Source of the DNA: an uncultured Lachnospiraceae bacterium
GTDB lineage: Bacteria > Bacillota > Clostridia > Lachnospirales > Lachnospiraceae
DNA: 50,217 nt
Direction: 5' to 3'
NCBI GenBank assembly: GCA_930989745.1
Contig: CAKNMY010000008.1
Span: 1 to 50,217, forward strand
Part shown: piece by piece, positions 22,996 through 30,818 of the stretch
Numbering within the stretch: the first letter of the stretch is position 1
Layout of the letters: each line of letters begins with the position of its first letter
Notes under the pieces: generated by a model
What the model saw: the letters and a program-made list of their open reading frames with translations, nothing else
The model's database searches: none
Told to the model about the DNA's origin: nothing
Position numbers and translations under genes: made by a program

Positions 22996-24084
22996 TTATT
23001 CCTGTTTTGGCGGCGCGGTGGAGCCGCGCACCAGGAGCTGTATCGGAACGATGGTCTGCTCCAGGGTGTGCTGCTTTTTCTCTATCATATCTACCAGGCG
23101 TTTCGCGGCAAGCTGGCTGATCTCGAAGCAGGGCTGAAACACGGTGGTCAGCGGAGGCAGGAGAAATTCCGTAATCTGCTGACCGTCAAATCCCACGAGT
23201 GAGACATCCCCCGGAACGGAGAAGCCGTGTTCTGACAGCAGGCGAAGAAGTTCCACGGCACAGTAATCATTGCCGCAGACAAAAGCAGTGGCCTCTTTAT
23301 TCTGCACGGCACGGCAGACGGCCTCGCCCTCCTGGAAAGAAAGAACGGGAAAATCTTCCCGCAGCCCATGGCGCTGCATGGCAGTCACATAACCGCTGTG
23401 GCGGACGATTTCCGCCTGATTGGAAGCTGCGGCAGCGACAAACTGGATGTTTTTGTGCCCGAGAGAGATCAGATGTTCTGTAGCCTGAAAAGTGCCGTCA
23501 AAGTTGTCGCAGACTACAGAATTTACCGGAAAGTGCTCCGGATAGCGGTCGATCAGCACAAAGGGAATGTTGTGCTGCTTCAGTTTCAGAAACATATTCC
23601 TGTTTTGCTCCGGGGAAACAGGGAAAATAATCAGTCCGGACAGCTGATTGTCGATGGCCTGGTCAATAAACTGATTTTCCAGCTCAATCCGGCTGTTGGT
23701 GGCTTCGATCAGCATGGAATACCCCCGTTGGGCAAAGTAGCCCTGCGCGCCTCTTACATGCTGCATCAGTGTGTCGTCCATCTGCTCGCTGAGGGGAAGA
23801 ATGAAGGAAACCGTGCGCGGCGTGGCGGGAACCGAAGGTTCGGGGATCGCAATGCTGCTGACAAAGGTTCCCTTTTTTTTGATCCTGCAGATGACGCCCT
23901 CGCGAGCCAGGTCCGTCAGAGCCTTCCTCGTGGTGGTAAGGCTGAAAGCAAAGCGTGCGGCAAGCTCCTCCTCAGTGGGAAGCTTATCGCCGGACTTCAG
24001 TTCGCCGGATTCTATCATGGAAAGAATATGACGTTTCATCCTTTCATATTTTGGTACTTTTCTTTCGGATTCACATTGATTCAT
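22996..24084 (-). CDS. GntR/LacI-type (AraR-like) transcriptional repressor
   Basis: The 362-residue protein has an N-terminal GntR winged helix (KYERMKRHILSMIESGELKSGDKLPTEEELA broken by family variation; residues about 10-75) joined to a LacI-like periplasmic-binding ligand domain (about 88-358). The latter shows VSFILPLSEQMDDTLM, GLIIFPVSPEQN, VCDNFDG and LVGFDGQQI. This architecture is found in AraR and related sugar repressors. It is transcribed divergently from the alpha-mannosidase gene, so it most likely represses the mannoside locus and is released by a mannose-containing inducer. The start follows GAAGGAGTTCTTTAT. Promoter at 24149-24177. Confidence 0.9.
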   Translation of the reverse strand: MNQCESERKVPKYERMKRHILSMIESGELKSGDKLPTEEELAARFAFSLTTTRKALTDLAREGVICRIKKKGTFVSSIAIPEPSVPATPRTVSFILPLSEQMDDTLMQHVRGAQGYFAQRGYSMLIEATNSRIELENQFIDQAIDNQLSGLIIFPVSPEQNRNMFLKLKQHNIPFVLIDRYPEHFPVNSVVCDNFDGTFQATEHLISLGHKNIQFVAAAASNQAEIVRHSGYVTAMQRHGLREDFPVLSFQEGEAVCRAVQNKEATAFVCGNDYCAVELLRLLSEHGFSVPGDVSLVGFDGQQITEFLLPPLTTVFQPCFEISQLAAKRLVDMIEKKQHTLEQTIVPIQLLVRGSTAPPKQE

Positions 24085-24148
24085 ATAAAGAACTCCTTCT
24101 ATCAGTTTTGATAACCAAACTTCTTTTGCTTCTGCCTCAGATGTATTT

Positions 24149-24177
24149 ATTATATGGTATTATAGGGAAAAAATCAA
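24149..24177 (-). promoter_or_regulatory. Promoter of the GntR/LacI-type regulator
   Basis: On the minus strand TTGATT (24177-24172) and TATAAT (24154-24149) are separated by 17 bp. It sits in the divergent spacer upstream of the regulator gene. Confidence 0.65.
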
Positions 24178-24282
24178 CAACGCATAATAAAAACGCTATT
24201 TATTTTTAAACAACTTCTGCTTCAAGGCAGAAATTCATGTTAATAAGCGTAATATTCAACAATAAAAAGATAAAAATAGGGA

Positions 24283-24311
24283 TTTACAAACGAAAAAAAC
24301 CATTATATAAT
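24283..24311 (+). promoter_or_regulatory. Promoter of the alpha-mannosidase operon
   Basis: TTTACA (24283-24288) and TATAAT (24306-24311) with 17-bp spacing lie about 80 bases before the start codon. The operator candidate begins just downstream of it. Confidence 0.7.
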
Positions 24312-24321
24312 AACGATAACA

Positions 24322-24355
24322 AATGCATTGGAAAAATTAAAACGCATTTTAATTT
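24322..24355. promoter_or_regulatory. Candidate operator of the mannoside repressor
   Basis: An inverted repeat AAATTAAAA-CGCA-TTTTAATTT (24334-24355, perfect 9-bp arms) lies 22 bases downstream of the -10. An 8-bp palindrome AATGCATT (24322-24329) lies just before it. Both have a GCATT core at or near the centre. A dyad at the transcription start is the usual roadblock position for LacI/GntR repressors. Binding is inferred. Confidence 0.55.
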
Positions 24356-24390
24356 AACAAGAGATCAGGATTTTATGTGGAGGAAAGAAG

Positions 24391-27300
24391 ATGGATATGC
24401 TGCAGCACAGCGAAAAAATTGGAAGACAGCTGTCCGTTCTTAAAGAATGGATGGATGTGGAACAGAAATGTATACCGGCATTTCGGATGCTTCGCATGTA
24501 TGAGCGGGCTGAACAGCCGTCATCCCTTGATTTCGGCTCTATGGAAGAGAGCGTTCCGGGGTGGGTGGAAGGCAAAGCGGGTGAATACCTGTATTTTGCC
24601 GTTACGACTGTCATTCCGGACGCATGGGAAGGAAAGCGCGTGGCTTATCGGCTGACCACAGACCGGCAGGCAAAATGGGCTCCCTGCAATCCCCAGGTAA
24701 TGCTGTATGTAAATGGACGGGCAGCAATGGGGATGGATATGAATCACACGGAAGTTCTGCTTGCGGAGAAGGCTTCCGGAGGAGCGGAGTATCGTCTGGT
24801 ACTGGCGGTTTTTGTGGGAGACTCGGATATTTCTTTCTGGCCGGAGTCCCGGCTGGTGGTACTGGATGAGGATACCGCGCAGCTTTATTATGATCTGAAG
24901 GTGCCCTACGACGTGGCGTGTCTGCTGCCGGAGGGAAGCACCGGACGGCTTCGCCTGATTGACGTTCTCAATGAAACGTGTAACCGGCTGGATTTGCGGC
25001 GCCCCCACTCGGAAGCGTATTGGGCTTCTGTCAGGGAGGCAGAAAATTATATTCACGAAAATCTCTATGAGGCTATGTGCGGGGAGAGCGACGCCACGAT
25101 CTGCTGTGTGGGACACACCCACATTGATGTGGCCTGGCTGTGGACTCTGGCAGTAACCCGGGATAAGGCGGTTCGAAGTTTTACCACAGTGCTGGAACTG
25201 ATGCGCAGGTATCCGGAGTTTCGATTTATCTCCAGTCAGCCCCAGCTCTATGAATTTGTAAAAGAAAATGCTCCGGACGTGTATGCGGAGATTCGGGAGC
25301 GGGTCAAAGAAGGACGCTGGGAACCGGAGGGCGGCATGTGGCTGGAGGCAGACTGCAATCTCTCCTCCGGGGAAGCGCTGGTGCGCCAGTTCCTGTATGG
25401 GAAAACATTTTTCCGGGAGGAGTTCGGCAAGGAGAGTGAGATTCTCTGGCTTCCGGACGTATTCGGTTACTCCGCGGCTCTGCCTCAGATTATGAAGGGG
25501 TGTAAAGTGCGCTACTTTATGACCTCCAAGATAAGCTGGAACGAGTATAATATGATGCCCTACGATACTTTCCGGTGGGAAGGACTGGACGGCACGCAGA
25601 TCCTGACCCATTTTATCCCCACCCAGGGACTGGTGAATACGATTACGGAGCGCAGGAGTTTCGGAACCACCTACAGCGGATACCTTGCGCCCAATGAGGT
25701 GATGGGAAGCTGGAACCGGTATCAGCAGAAGCTGCTGAATACAGAGACTTTGATGCCCTTCGGTTTTGGCGACGGCGGCGGCGGTCCCACGCAGGAGGAG
25801 CTGGAATATCAGAGGAGAATGGAGCAGGGAATTCCGGGATGTCCCAGAACGAAGCTGACCGCGGCGGGAGAGTTTTTCCGGAAGCTGGAAGCGGACTGCG
25901 GGGACAGCGGAAAGCTGCCTTTATGGGTAGGAGAGCTGTACCTGGAATATCATCGGGGGACTTACACTTCCATGGCCCGGAACAAGAAATATAACCGGCG
26001 GATGGAATACGCCTGCCAGAACCTGGAGCTTTTCGGCCTGCTGGAGCAGAAGCTGGCCGATGGGGAGTATCCGGAAGAACTCCTTCACAAACACTGGAAA
26101 ACGCTGATGTTAAATCAGTTCCATGACATACTGCCGGGTTCCTCCATCAAAGAGGTGTATGAGGAGAGCAAGGAACAGTACGAACAGGCTTTAGCGGAAA
26201 ACAGACAGCGCAGCTGTGAAGCTCTTGAGAAGGTCGCGGATGCTGTCGACGCTCCGGCCCGGACTCTGGTTACGTTTAATCCCAACAGTTTCCGGGAGGA
26301 TGCCCTGGTCGTGACAGAACTGCCGGAAGGGATAGAATGTCCTGCAGTGTATGACGAAGATGCTGTCATACCAGCCCAGATTACAGGGGAAGGCAGGATG
26401 GTATTCCTGGCGCCGGGGGTTCCCGCAAAAGGATATAAAACTTTTACAGTGCAGGAGAGCCAGGCGGCTGCGGCAGATGAGAGCCTGACAGTGGAAAAAC
26501 AACGGATGGAAAACCGTTTCTTCCGGCTGGAACTCAACGAAAAGGGACAGTTTACGAGTATTTACGATAAGCGGGCTCATCGCGAAGTGCTGCCGGAGGG
26601 GCAGTGCGGAAACGTGTTTATGAGTTATGAAGACCGGCCTCACAACTGGGACGCCTGGGATATTAACATGTACTACACAGAGAAGTCCTGGGAAATCGGA
26701 GACGGGGCTGAGATTACAGTAATAGAGAAAGGCCCGGTGCGGGTTGGGCTTCGCATACGGCATAAGTATCTGAATTCCGATATTGAGCAGAGAGTGTACT
26801 TATACGCGGATCTGCCCCGTATCGATCTGGAGCACGATATCCATTGGGAAGAGGAGCATATTTTACTGAAGCTTCTGTTCCCCACGGATATACATGCCAA
26901 CGAGGCAACGTTTGACATTCAGTATGGCAATGTGAAACGTTATACCCACGCCAACACTTCCTGGGACGCTGCAAAGTTCGAGGTGTGCATGCACAAATGG
27001 ATGGATGTGTCCGAGGAAGGATATGGACTCAGTATTCTCAATGACTGCAAATACGGCTGTAATGTCCGGGAGGGCGTGATTGGCCTGACTCTGCTGAAAT
27101 CGGCCACTTCTCCAAATCCGGAAGCCGACAAAGAGGACCACAGTTTTACTTTTTCCCTGTATCCCCATAAGGGCGGATGGCGGGAGGCCGGCACAGTGGC
27201 CCAGGCATATTATCTGAATAATCCTCTGCAGACAGTGGTGAAGAAGACTGAGGGAGGAATCCTGGCAAAAGAGTTCTCCTTTGTGACCTGCCAGGAACCA

Positions 27301-27534
27301 AACGTTGTGGTTGAGGCGGTGAAGCAGGCGGAAAAAGGAAACGGAATCATCGTGCGTCTCTATGAGTGCTGCGATCGGCGGACAAAGGCAGAACTTCGCT
27401 TTGGCCTCCCGCTGCGAAGCGCGGCAGTCTGCAATATGCTGGAGGAAGAGGCGCAGCCGCTGGCCTTTGAGAAGGATACGCTGAAGCTGTCTTTCCGGCC
27501 CTACGAAATTAAAACACTTTTGCTGGAATTTTAA
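24391..27534 (+). CDS. Alpha-mannosidase, glycoside hydrolase family 38
   Basis: The 1047-residue cytoplasmic protein (no signal peptide) has an N-terminal beta-rich domain (about 1-230) and then the GH38 catalytic domain. The catalytic domain starts at GHTHIDVAWLWTLAVTRDK (His/Asp zinc ligands, near residue 240) and contains the nucleophile Asp356 in WLPDVFGYSAALPQIM. The central three-helix bundle (YNRRMEYACQNLELFG) and the C-terminal beta domains follow to the end. Length and layout match large bacterial class II mannosidases. It cleaves alpha-linked mannose from oligosaccharides taken up by the cell. The start follows GTGGAGGAAAGAAG. It heads the locus, with the repressor divergent to it. 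Confidence 0.93.
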   Translation: MDMLQHSEKIGRQLSVLKEWMDVEQKCIPAFRMLRMYERAEQPSSLDFGSMEESVPGWVEGKAGEYLYFAVTTVIPDAWEGKRVAYRLTTDRQAKWAPCNPQVMLYVNGRAAMGMDMNHTEVLLAEKASGGAEYRLVLAVFVGDSDISFWPESRLVVLDEDTAQLYYDLKVPYDVACLLPEGSTGRLRLIDVLNETCNRLDLRRPHSEAYWASVREAENYIHENLYEAMCGESDATICCVGHTHIDVAWLWTLAVTRDKAVRSFTTVLELMRRYPEFRFISSQPQLYEFVKENAPDVYAEIRERVKEGRWEPEGGMWLEADCNLSSGEALVRQFLYGKTFFREEFGKESEILWLPDVFGYSAALPQIMKGCKVRYFMTSKISWNEYNMMPYDTFRWEGLDGTQILTHFIPTQGLVNTITERRSFGTTYSGYLAPNEVMGSWNRYQQKLLNTETLMPFGFGDGGGGPTQEELEYQRRMEQGIPGCPRTKLTAAGEFFRKLEADCGDSGKLPLWVGELYLEYHRGTYTSMARNKKYNRRMEYACQNLELFGLLEQKLADGEYPEELLHKHWKTLMLNQFHDILPGSSIKEVYEESKEQYEQALAENRQRSCEALEKVADAVDAPARTLVTFNPNSFREDALVVTELPEGIECPAVYDEDAVIPAQITGEGRMVFLAPGVPAKGYKTFTVQESQAAAADESLTVEKQRMENRFFRLELNEKGQFTSIYDKRAHREVLPEGQCGNVFMSYEDRPHNWDAWDINMYYTEKSWEIGDGAEITVIEKGPVRVGLRIRHKYLNSDIEQRVYLYADLPRIDLEHDIHWEEEHILLKLLFPTDIHANEATFDIQYGNVKRYTHANTSWDAAKFEVCMHKWMDVSEEGYGLSILNDCKYGCNVREGVIGLTLLKSATSPNPEADKEDHSFTFSLYPHKGGWREAGTVAQAYYLNNPLQTVVKKTEGGILAKEFSFVTCQEPNVVVEAVKQAEKGNGIIVRLYECCDRRTKAELRFGLPLRSAAVCNMLEEEAQPLAFEKDTLKLSFRPYEIKTLLLEF

Positions 27535-27576
27535 CTCTTTTGTATTAAAAATCAGAGTAAAATGCAGAATTAAGAG

Positions 27577-27606
27577 TTGGAAGTCGGGAGCGCTTGCTAT
27601 TATAAT
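27577..27606 (+). promoter_or_regulatory. Possible promoter before the URO-D-like gene
   Basis: TTGGAA (27577-27582) and TATAAT (27601-27606) with 18-bp spacing lie in the 164-base gap after the mannosidase. The gene may have its own promoter in addition to read-through. Confidence 0.5.
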
Positions 27607-27698
27607 GTTTTCAGGATTGCAGCAGCAATCTGCGGCAGCACCGGGAAGATACCGTATGCCCTAAAATATTGAAAGTATTACAGAAAGGATCTTGTGTG

Positions 27699-28658
27699 AT
27701 GACAGAGAGAGAACGATTTATCAAAACCTTAAAATGCGAAAAAATCGGAGGAAGAGTACCTCACTTTGAACTGGTATTTTTCCTGACTATGGAAGCCTTC
27801 GGGAAAATGCATCCCCAGCATCGCCTTTACAGCCAGTGGGATCAGATGAGCCGCGAGGAGCAGAAAATGCAGATTAACGATGTTGCGGACGTCCTCATCG
27901 ATACGGCGAAGAAGTACAACCACAGCGCTATTTTCGTACAGCACAATCTGACCGGCGTCGACAATATGCAGAGGCTGCTGGAGGCGATCCGGGAAAAATC
28001 CGGTGATGAGTATTACCTTATGATGCACGGCGATCCCACCTGGGCGATTCCGGACGGCGATTCCATGATGGACTTTGCTGCGGAGATGCTGGAAGAGCCG
28101 GAGAAGCTGAACGAGATTTCCAAGCGCCGCATTGACGAGCATTATAAGATGGCGCAGGAACTGGACAAGAGAGGACACCTTCTCGACGGATTTACGCTCT
28201 GCTCCGACTATTGCTTCAATGTAAATCCCTTCTTCTCCCCGAACCAGTTCGCGGAACTGGTTGCGCCCTACTTAAAAGAAATCATCGATATCTATCATGA
28301 CATGGGATATTATGTAATTAAGCACACGGATGGAAATATTATGCCTATCCTGGATCAGATAGCGGCATGCGGTCCGGATGCTATCCATTCTCTGGATCCT
28401 CAGGGCGGCGTAAGTATTCCGGAGGTCCGCAAGATTGTAGGCGACAAGATTGCCCTGATCGGAAATGTGAACTGCGCGCTGCTGCAGAACGGCACTGACG
28501 AGGAGTGCGACGCGGATGTAATGCGCTCCCTGAACGAGGGAATGGCTACCGGCGGCGGTTACATTTTCTCTACATCCAACTGCGTATACACCGGCATGCC
28601 GTTAAAGCGTTATGAGCGTATGCTGGAGCTGTGGAAACAATACGGAGTTTATAAATAA
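27699..28658 (+). CDS. Uroporphyrinogen decarboxylase-like (URO-D/MtaA superfamily) protein
   Basis: The 319-residue protein has the URO-D superfamily pattern: MTERERFIKTLKCEKIGGRVP at the start, a central LLDGFTLCSDYCFNVNPFFSP, and YVIKHTDGNIMPILDQIAACGPDAIHSLDPQGG followed by KIALIGNVNC. His in VIKHTDG and the Cys in IGNVNC sit where corrinoid methyltransferase relatives hold zinc ligands. True HemE residues for uroporphyrinogen binding are not evident, so haem synthesis is unlikely. Lachnospiraceae glycan loci often carry such proteins with unknown activity. ATG 27699 was chosen over the upstream in-frame start because it follows AGAAAGGATC. A strong terminator follows. Confidence 0.82.
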   Translation: MTERERFIKTLKCEKIGGRVPHFELVFFLTMEAFGKMHPQHRLYSQWDQMSREEQKMQINDVADVLIDTAKKYNHSAIFVQHNLTGVDNMQRLLEAIREKSGDEYYLMMHGDPTWAIPDGDSMMDFAAEMLEEPEKLNEISKRRIDEHYKMAQELDKRGHLLDGFTLCSDYCFNVNPFFSPNQFAELVAPYLKEIIDIYHDMGYYVIKHTDGNIMPILDQIAACGPDAIHSLDPQGGVSIPEVRKIVGDKIALIGNVNCALLQNGTDEECDADVMRSLNEGMATGGGYIFSTSNCVYTGMPLKRYERMLELWKQYGVYK

Positions 28659-28709
28659 ACAGAAAAAAGCAAATGACAGGCAGGTAGTCTGCGGGCAGCG
28701 GCATTGAGT

Positions 28710-28753
28710 AAAAGGCTTTTTTCTCCAGAATACCGGAGGAAAAAGCCTTTTTA
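28710..28753 (+). terminator. Terminator between the URO-D-like and GH43-like genes
   Basis: AAAAGGCTTTTTTCTCC (28710-28726) pairs with GGAGGAAAAAGCCTTTT (28735-28751) around a short loop and ends in Ts. It may attenuate transcription into the downstream glycosidase genes. Confidence 0.8.
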
Positions 28754-28777
28754 TATAAGAATGGGAGGTTTATACAT

Positions 28778-30793
28778 ATGAATCCATTGATTGAACGGCA
28801 GGGGGTATGTGACCCGCACATTCACATTTATGAGGGAAAGGCATATCTGTATGCCACACATGACAATTTCAGTCCGGGAAGAACCGGCTTTGAGATGACC
28901 GAGTGGCAGATCTGGTCCTCTGAGGATCTGGTGCACTGGACTCTGGAGAGGACGGAAAAACCTGAGGATTTTTACTGCGGTCCGATTGACCAGTGCTGGG
29001 CTGTGGACGCAGCTTTCAGGGACGGAAAGTATTACTGGTATTTTTCGGAGGGAGCGAAAGCCGTGGGCGTCGGGGTGTCCGATTCTCCGGCAGGACCTTT
29101 CAAAGAGGCTCTTGGGCATTATCTGGTGGGACCTCAGACGCCGCCGGTGAATGTTTCAAAATGGGATCCCTGCGTGTTTGTGGATGACGACGGGGAAGCG
29201 TATCTTATCTGCGGCTCCACCTTCGGGACGGACGAATATCTGATTGCCCGGCTGAACCCTGATATGTGTTCTCTGGCAGAGCCTCTGCGGGAGATTGAAT
29301 ATATCGGAACGCCCAACCGGGAGGACAAGGCAAGTATTCATAAGGAAAACGGGATTTACTATCTGACCCACGCTTCCTTCTACGCTACTTCGGACAATGT
29401 ATACGGTCCCTACGTTTACCGGGGCAACACCGGAGCAAATGTAGATCACGGCAGCTTTTTCACCTACCGGGGACAGACGTATCAGGCCAGCGGCGGGCTG
29501 GACAACCCCAGCAATGTGTTCCGGGCTTCTTATCTGGCGTACTGCCATTACCGGAAGAACGGGGATATTGTAGTGGATCAGGTTCCCATAGCCTACGGCG
29601 TGGGCCAGTACGACGCGGGATGGAGACGGATCGAAGCGGAATGGTTCTTTGAATGCAGTCAGGCCGTAAAGCAGGAGATTTCCGGAGGCGGATTCGGAAT
29701 GGGAGAGCTTACCAGTGAAAGCTGGCTCCATTTTCCAAACCTCAATCATATGAATAAAAACGCGGTCCTGACGGTCCGCTATGCGAATCTCGCTCAGGAG
29801 GGACTTCTGGAAATCCGGGAAGGCTCCTGTGATGGAACACTGCTGGGAAGCTGCGCCCTGCCCGGGACAGGTTCCGGGGAGAAGTTTGAGACGGCGGCGG
29901 TACAGCTGTCCAACGACGCGGGTCCTCACTCCCTGTTCCTGGTGGTGAAAGACGGAAATATTATTCTGGACTGGTTTGCCTTTGACATGGAGAAAAATCA
30001 CTCCAACGCAGAGGCAGCCCGGGGCGTGCTGAAAGGTGAGGCAGCGGTGAAGGTCTGTGATTTTGGAAGCAATGGCCAGGCGGTCTCGCTGACAAAGGAG
30101 GGCGACGGCGTTCAGCTGTTTCTGGATGGCGGAGCAGGCGGCGAATGCTCCTGGACAATTCGGTATCAGGCGGCGGGAGAGGCGGCGCTTCAGTACCGCG
30201 TGAACGGAGGAGAGCAGCGGACGCTGGAACTGCCGGGCGCCATGACAGAGCTGTCCATGACCGCGTACATGGAGCCGGGAATCAATGCTGTGGAACTGTA
30301 TTTTGACGCGGAAGCGAAAGAGCCTGTCCTCGTGGACTCTCTGCGTGTGGAGACAGACGGAAACCGTTACCGCTCCTACGCGGCTGGAAACGGTATTGTG
30401 GAGCCCATGGGCAACGGCTGCTGGAACGGCCTGCCTCAGCGGGAGAGCGACAGGTATGCCTTCAGCGGACGGTGCGTGTGCCATTTAGAGCAGCCGGGGC
30501 ACCGTATTACGATTCCGGATGTGGACGGCGGAGAAAACGGCGGAAAGGTGCGCATTAAGATTCGCTACGGGAACGGCGGAGATAAGGAACACACAGTTCG
30601 GTTAAAGACCAACGGAATCTGGGGAGATCTTGTGACTCTGCCCCCTACAGGAGGCGTGCGGATGGAAGACGCCCGGACAGCAGAGTCCGCACTGGAGCTT
30701 AAACCGGGCAGAAACCGTGTGGTTTTGATGATGAACGAACAGGCAGAGCCGGGGATCTGCATAGACGCGGCTTCCGTGGTGCCTGCAGAATAA
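28778..30793 (+). CDS. Glycoside hydrolase family 43-like protein with CBM6/35-type domains
   Basis: The 671-residue protein, without signal peptide, begins with a five-bladed propeller like GH43 (residues 5-285). Asp12 in VCDPHIHIYEGKAYLYATH matches the general base, and Asp130 in WDPCVFVDDDGEAYL matches the pKa-modulating Asp. At the position where GH43 enzymes have the general acid Glu (pattern E-A-S/P before the IHK..G.YYL strand) this protein shows DKASIHKENGIYYL, that is Lys184, with Glu182 two residues earlier. Two beta-sandwich modules follow: a CBM6-like one (about 285-405, IEAEWFFECSQ to ILDWFAFD) and a second (about 525-671). It may act on mannoside side groups or have changed chemistry. 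The start follows GGGAGGTTTATACAT. Confidence 0.8.
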   Translation: MNPLIERQGVCDPHIHIYEGKAYLYATHDNFSPGRTGFEMTEWQIWSSEDLVHWTLERTEKPEDFYCGPIDQCWAVDAAFRDGKYYWYFSEGAKAVGVGVSDSPAGPFKEALGHYLVGPQTPPVNVSKWDPCVFVDDDGEAYLICGSTFGTDEYLIARLNPDMCSLAEPLREIEYIGTPNREDKASIHKENGIYYLTHASFYATSDNVYGPYVYRGNTGANVDHGSFFTYRGQTYQASGGLDNPSNVFRASYLAYCHYRKNGDIVVDQVPIAYGVGQYDAGWRRIEAEWFFECSQAVKQEISGGGFGMGELTSESWLHFPNLNHMNKNAVLTVRYANLAQEGLLEIREGSCDGTLLGSCALPGTGSGEKFETAAVQLSNDAGPHSLFLVVKDGNIILDWFAFDMEKNHSNAEAARGVLKGEAAVKVCDFGSNGQAVSLTKEGDGVQLFLDGGAGGECSWTIRYQAAGEAALQYRVNGGEQRTLELPGAMTELSMTAYMEPGINAVELYFDAEAKEPVLVDSLRVETDGNRYRSYAAGNGIVEPMGNGCWNGLPQRESDRYAFSGRCVCHLEQPGHRITIPDVDGGENGGKVRIKIRYGNGGDKEHTVRLKTNGIWGDLVTLPPTGGVRMEDARTAESALELKPGRNRVVLMMNEQAEPGICIDAASVVPAE

Positions 30794-30818
30794 CAAAGCG
30801 GGACAGAGGTAAAAACGC

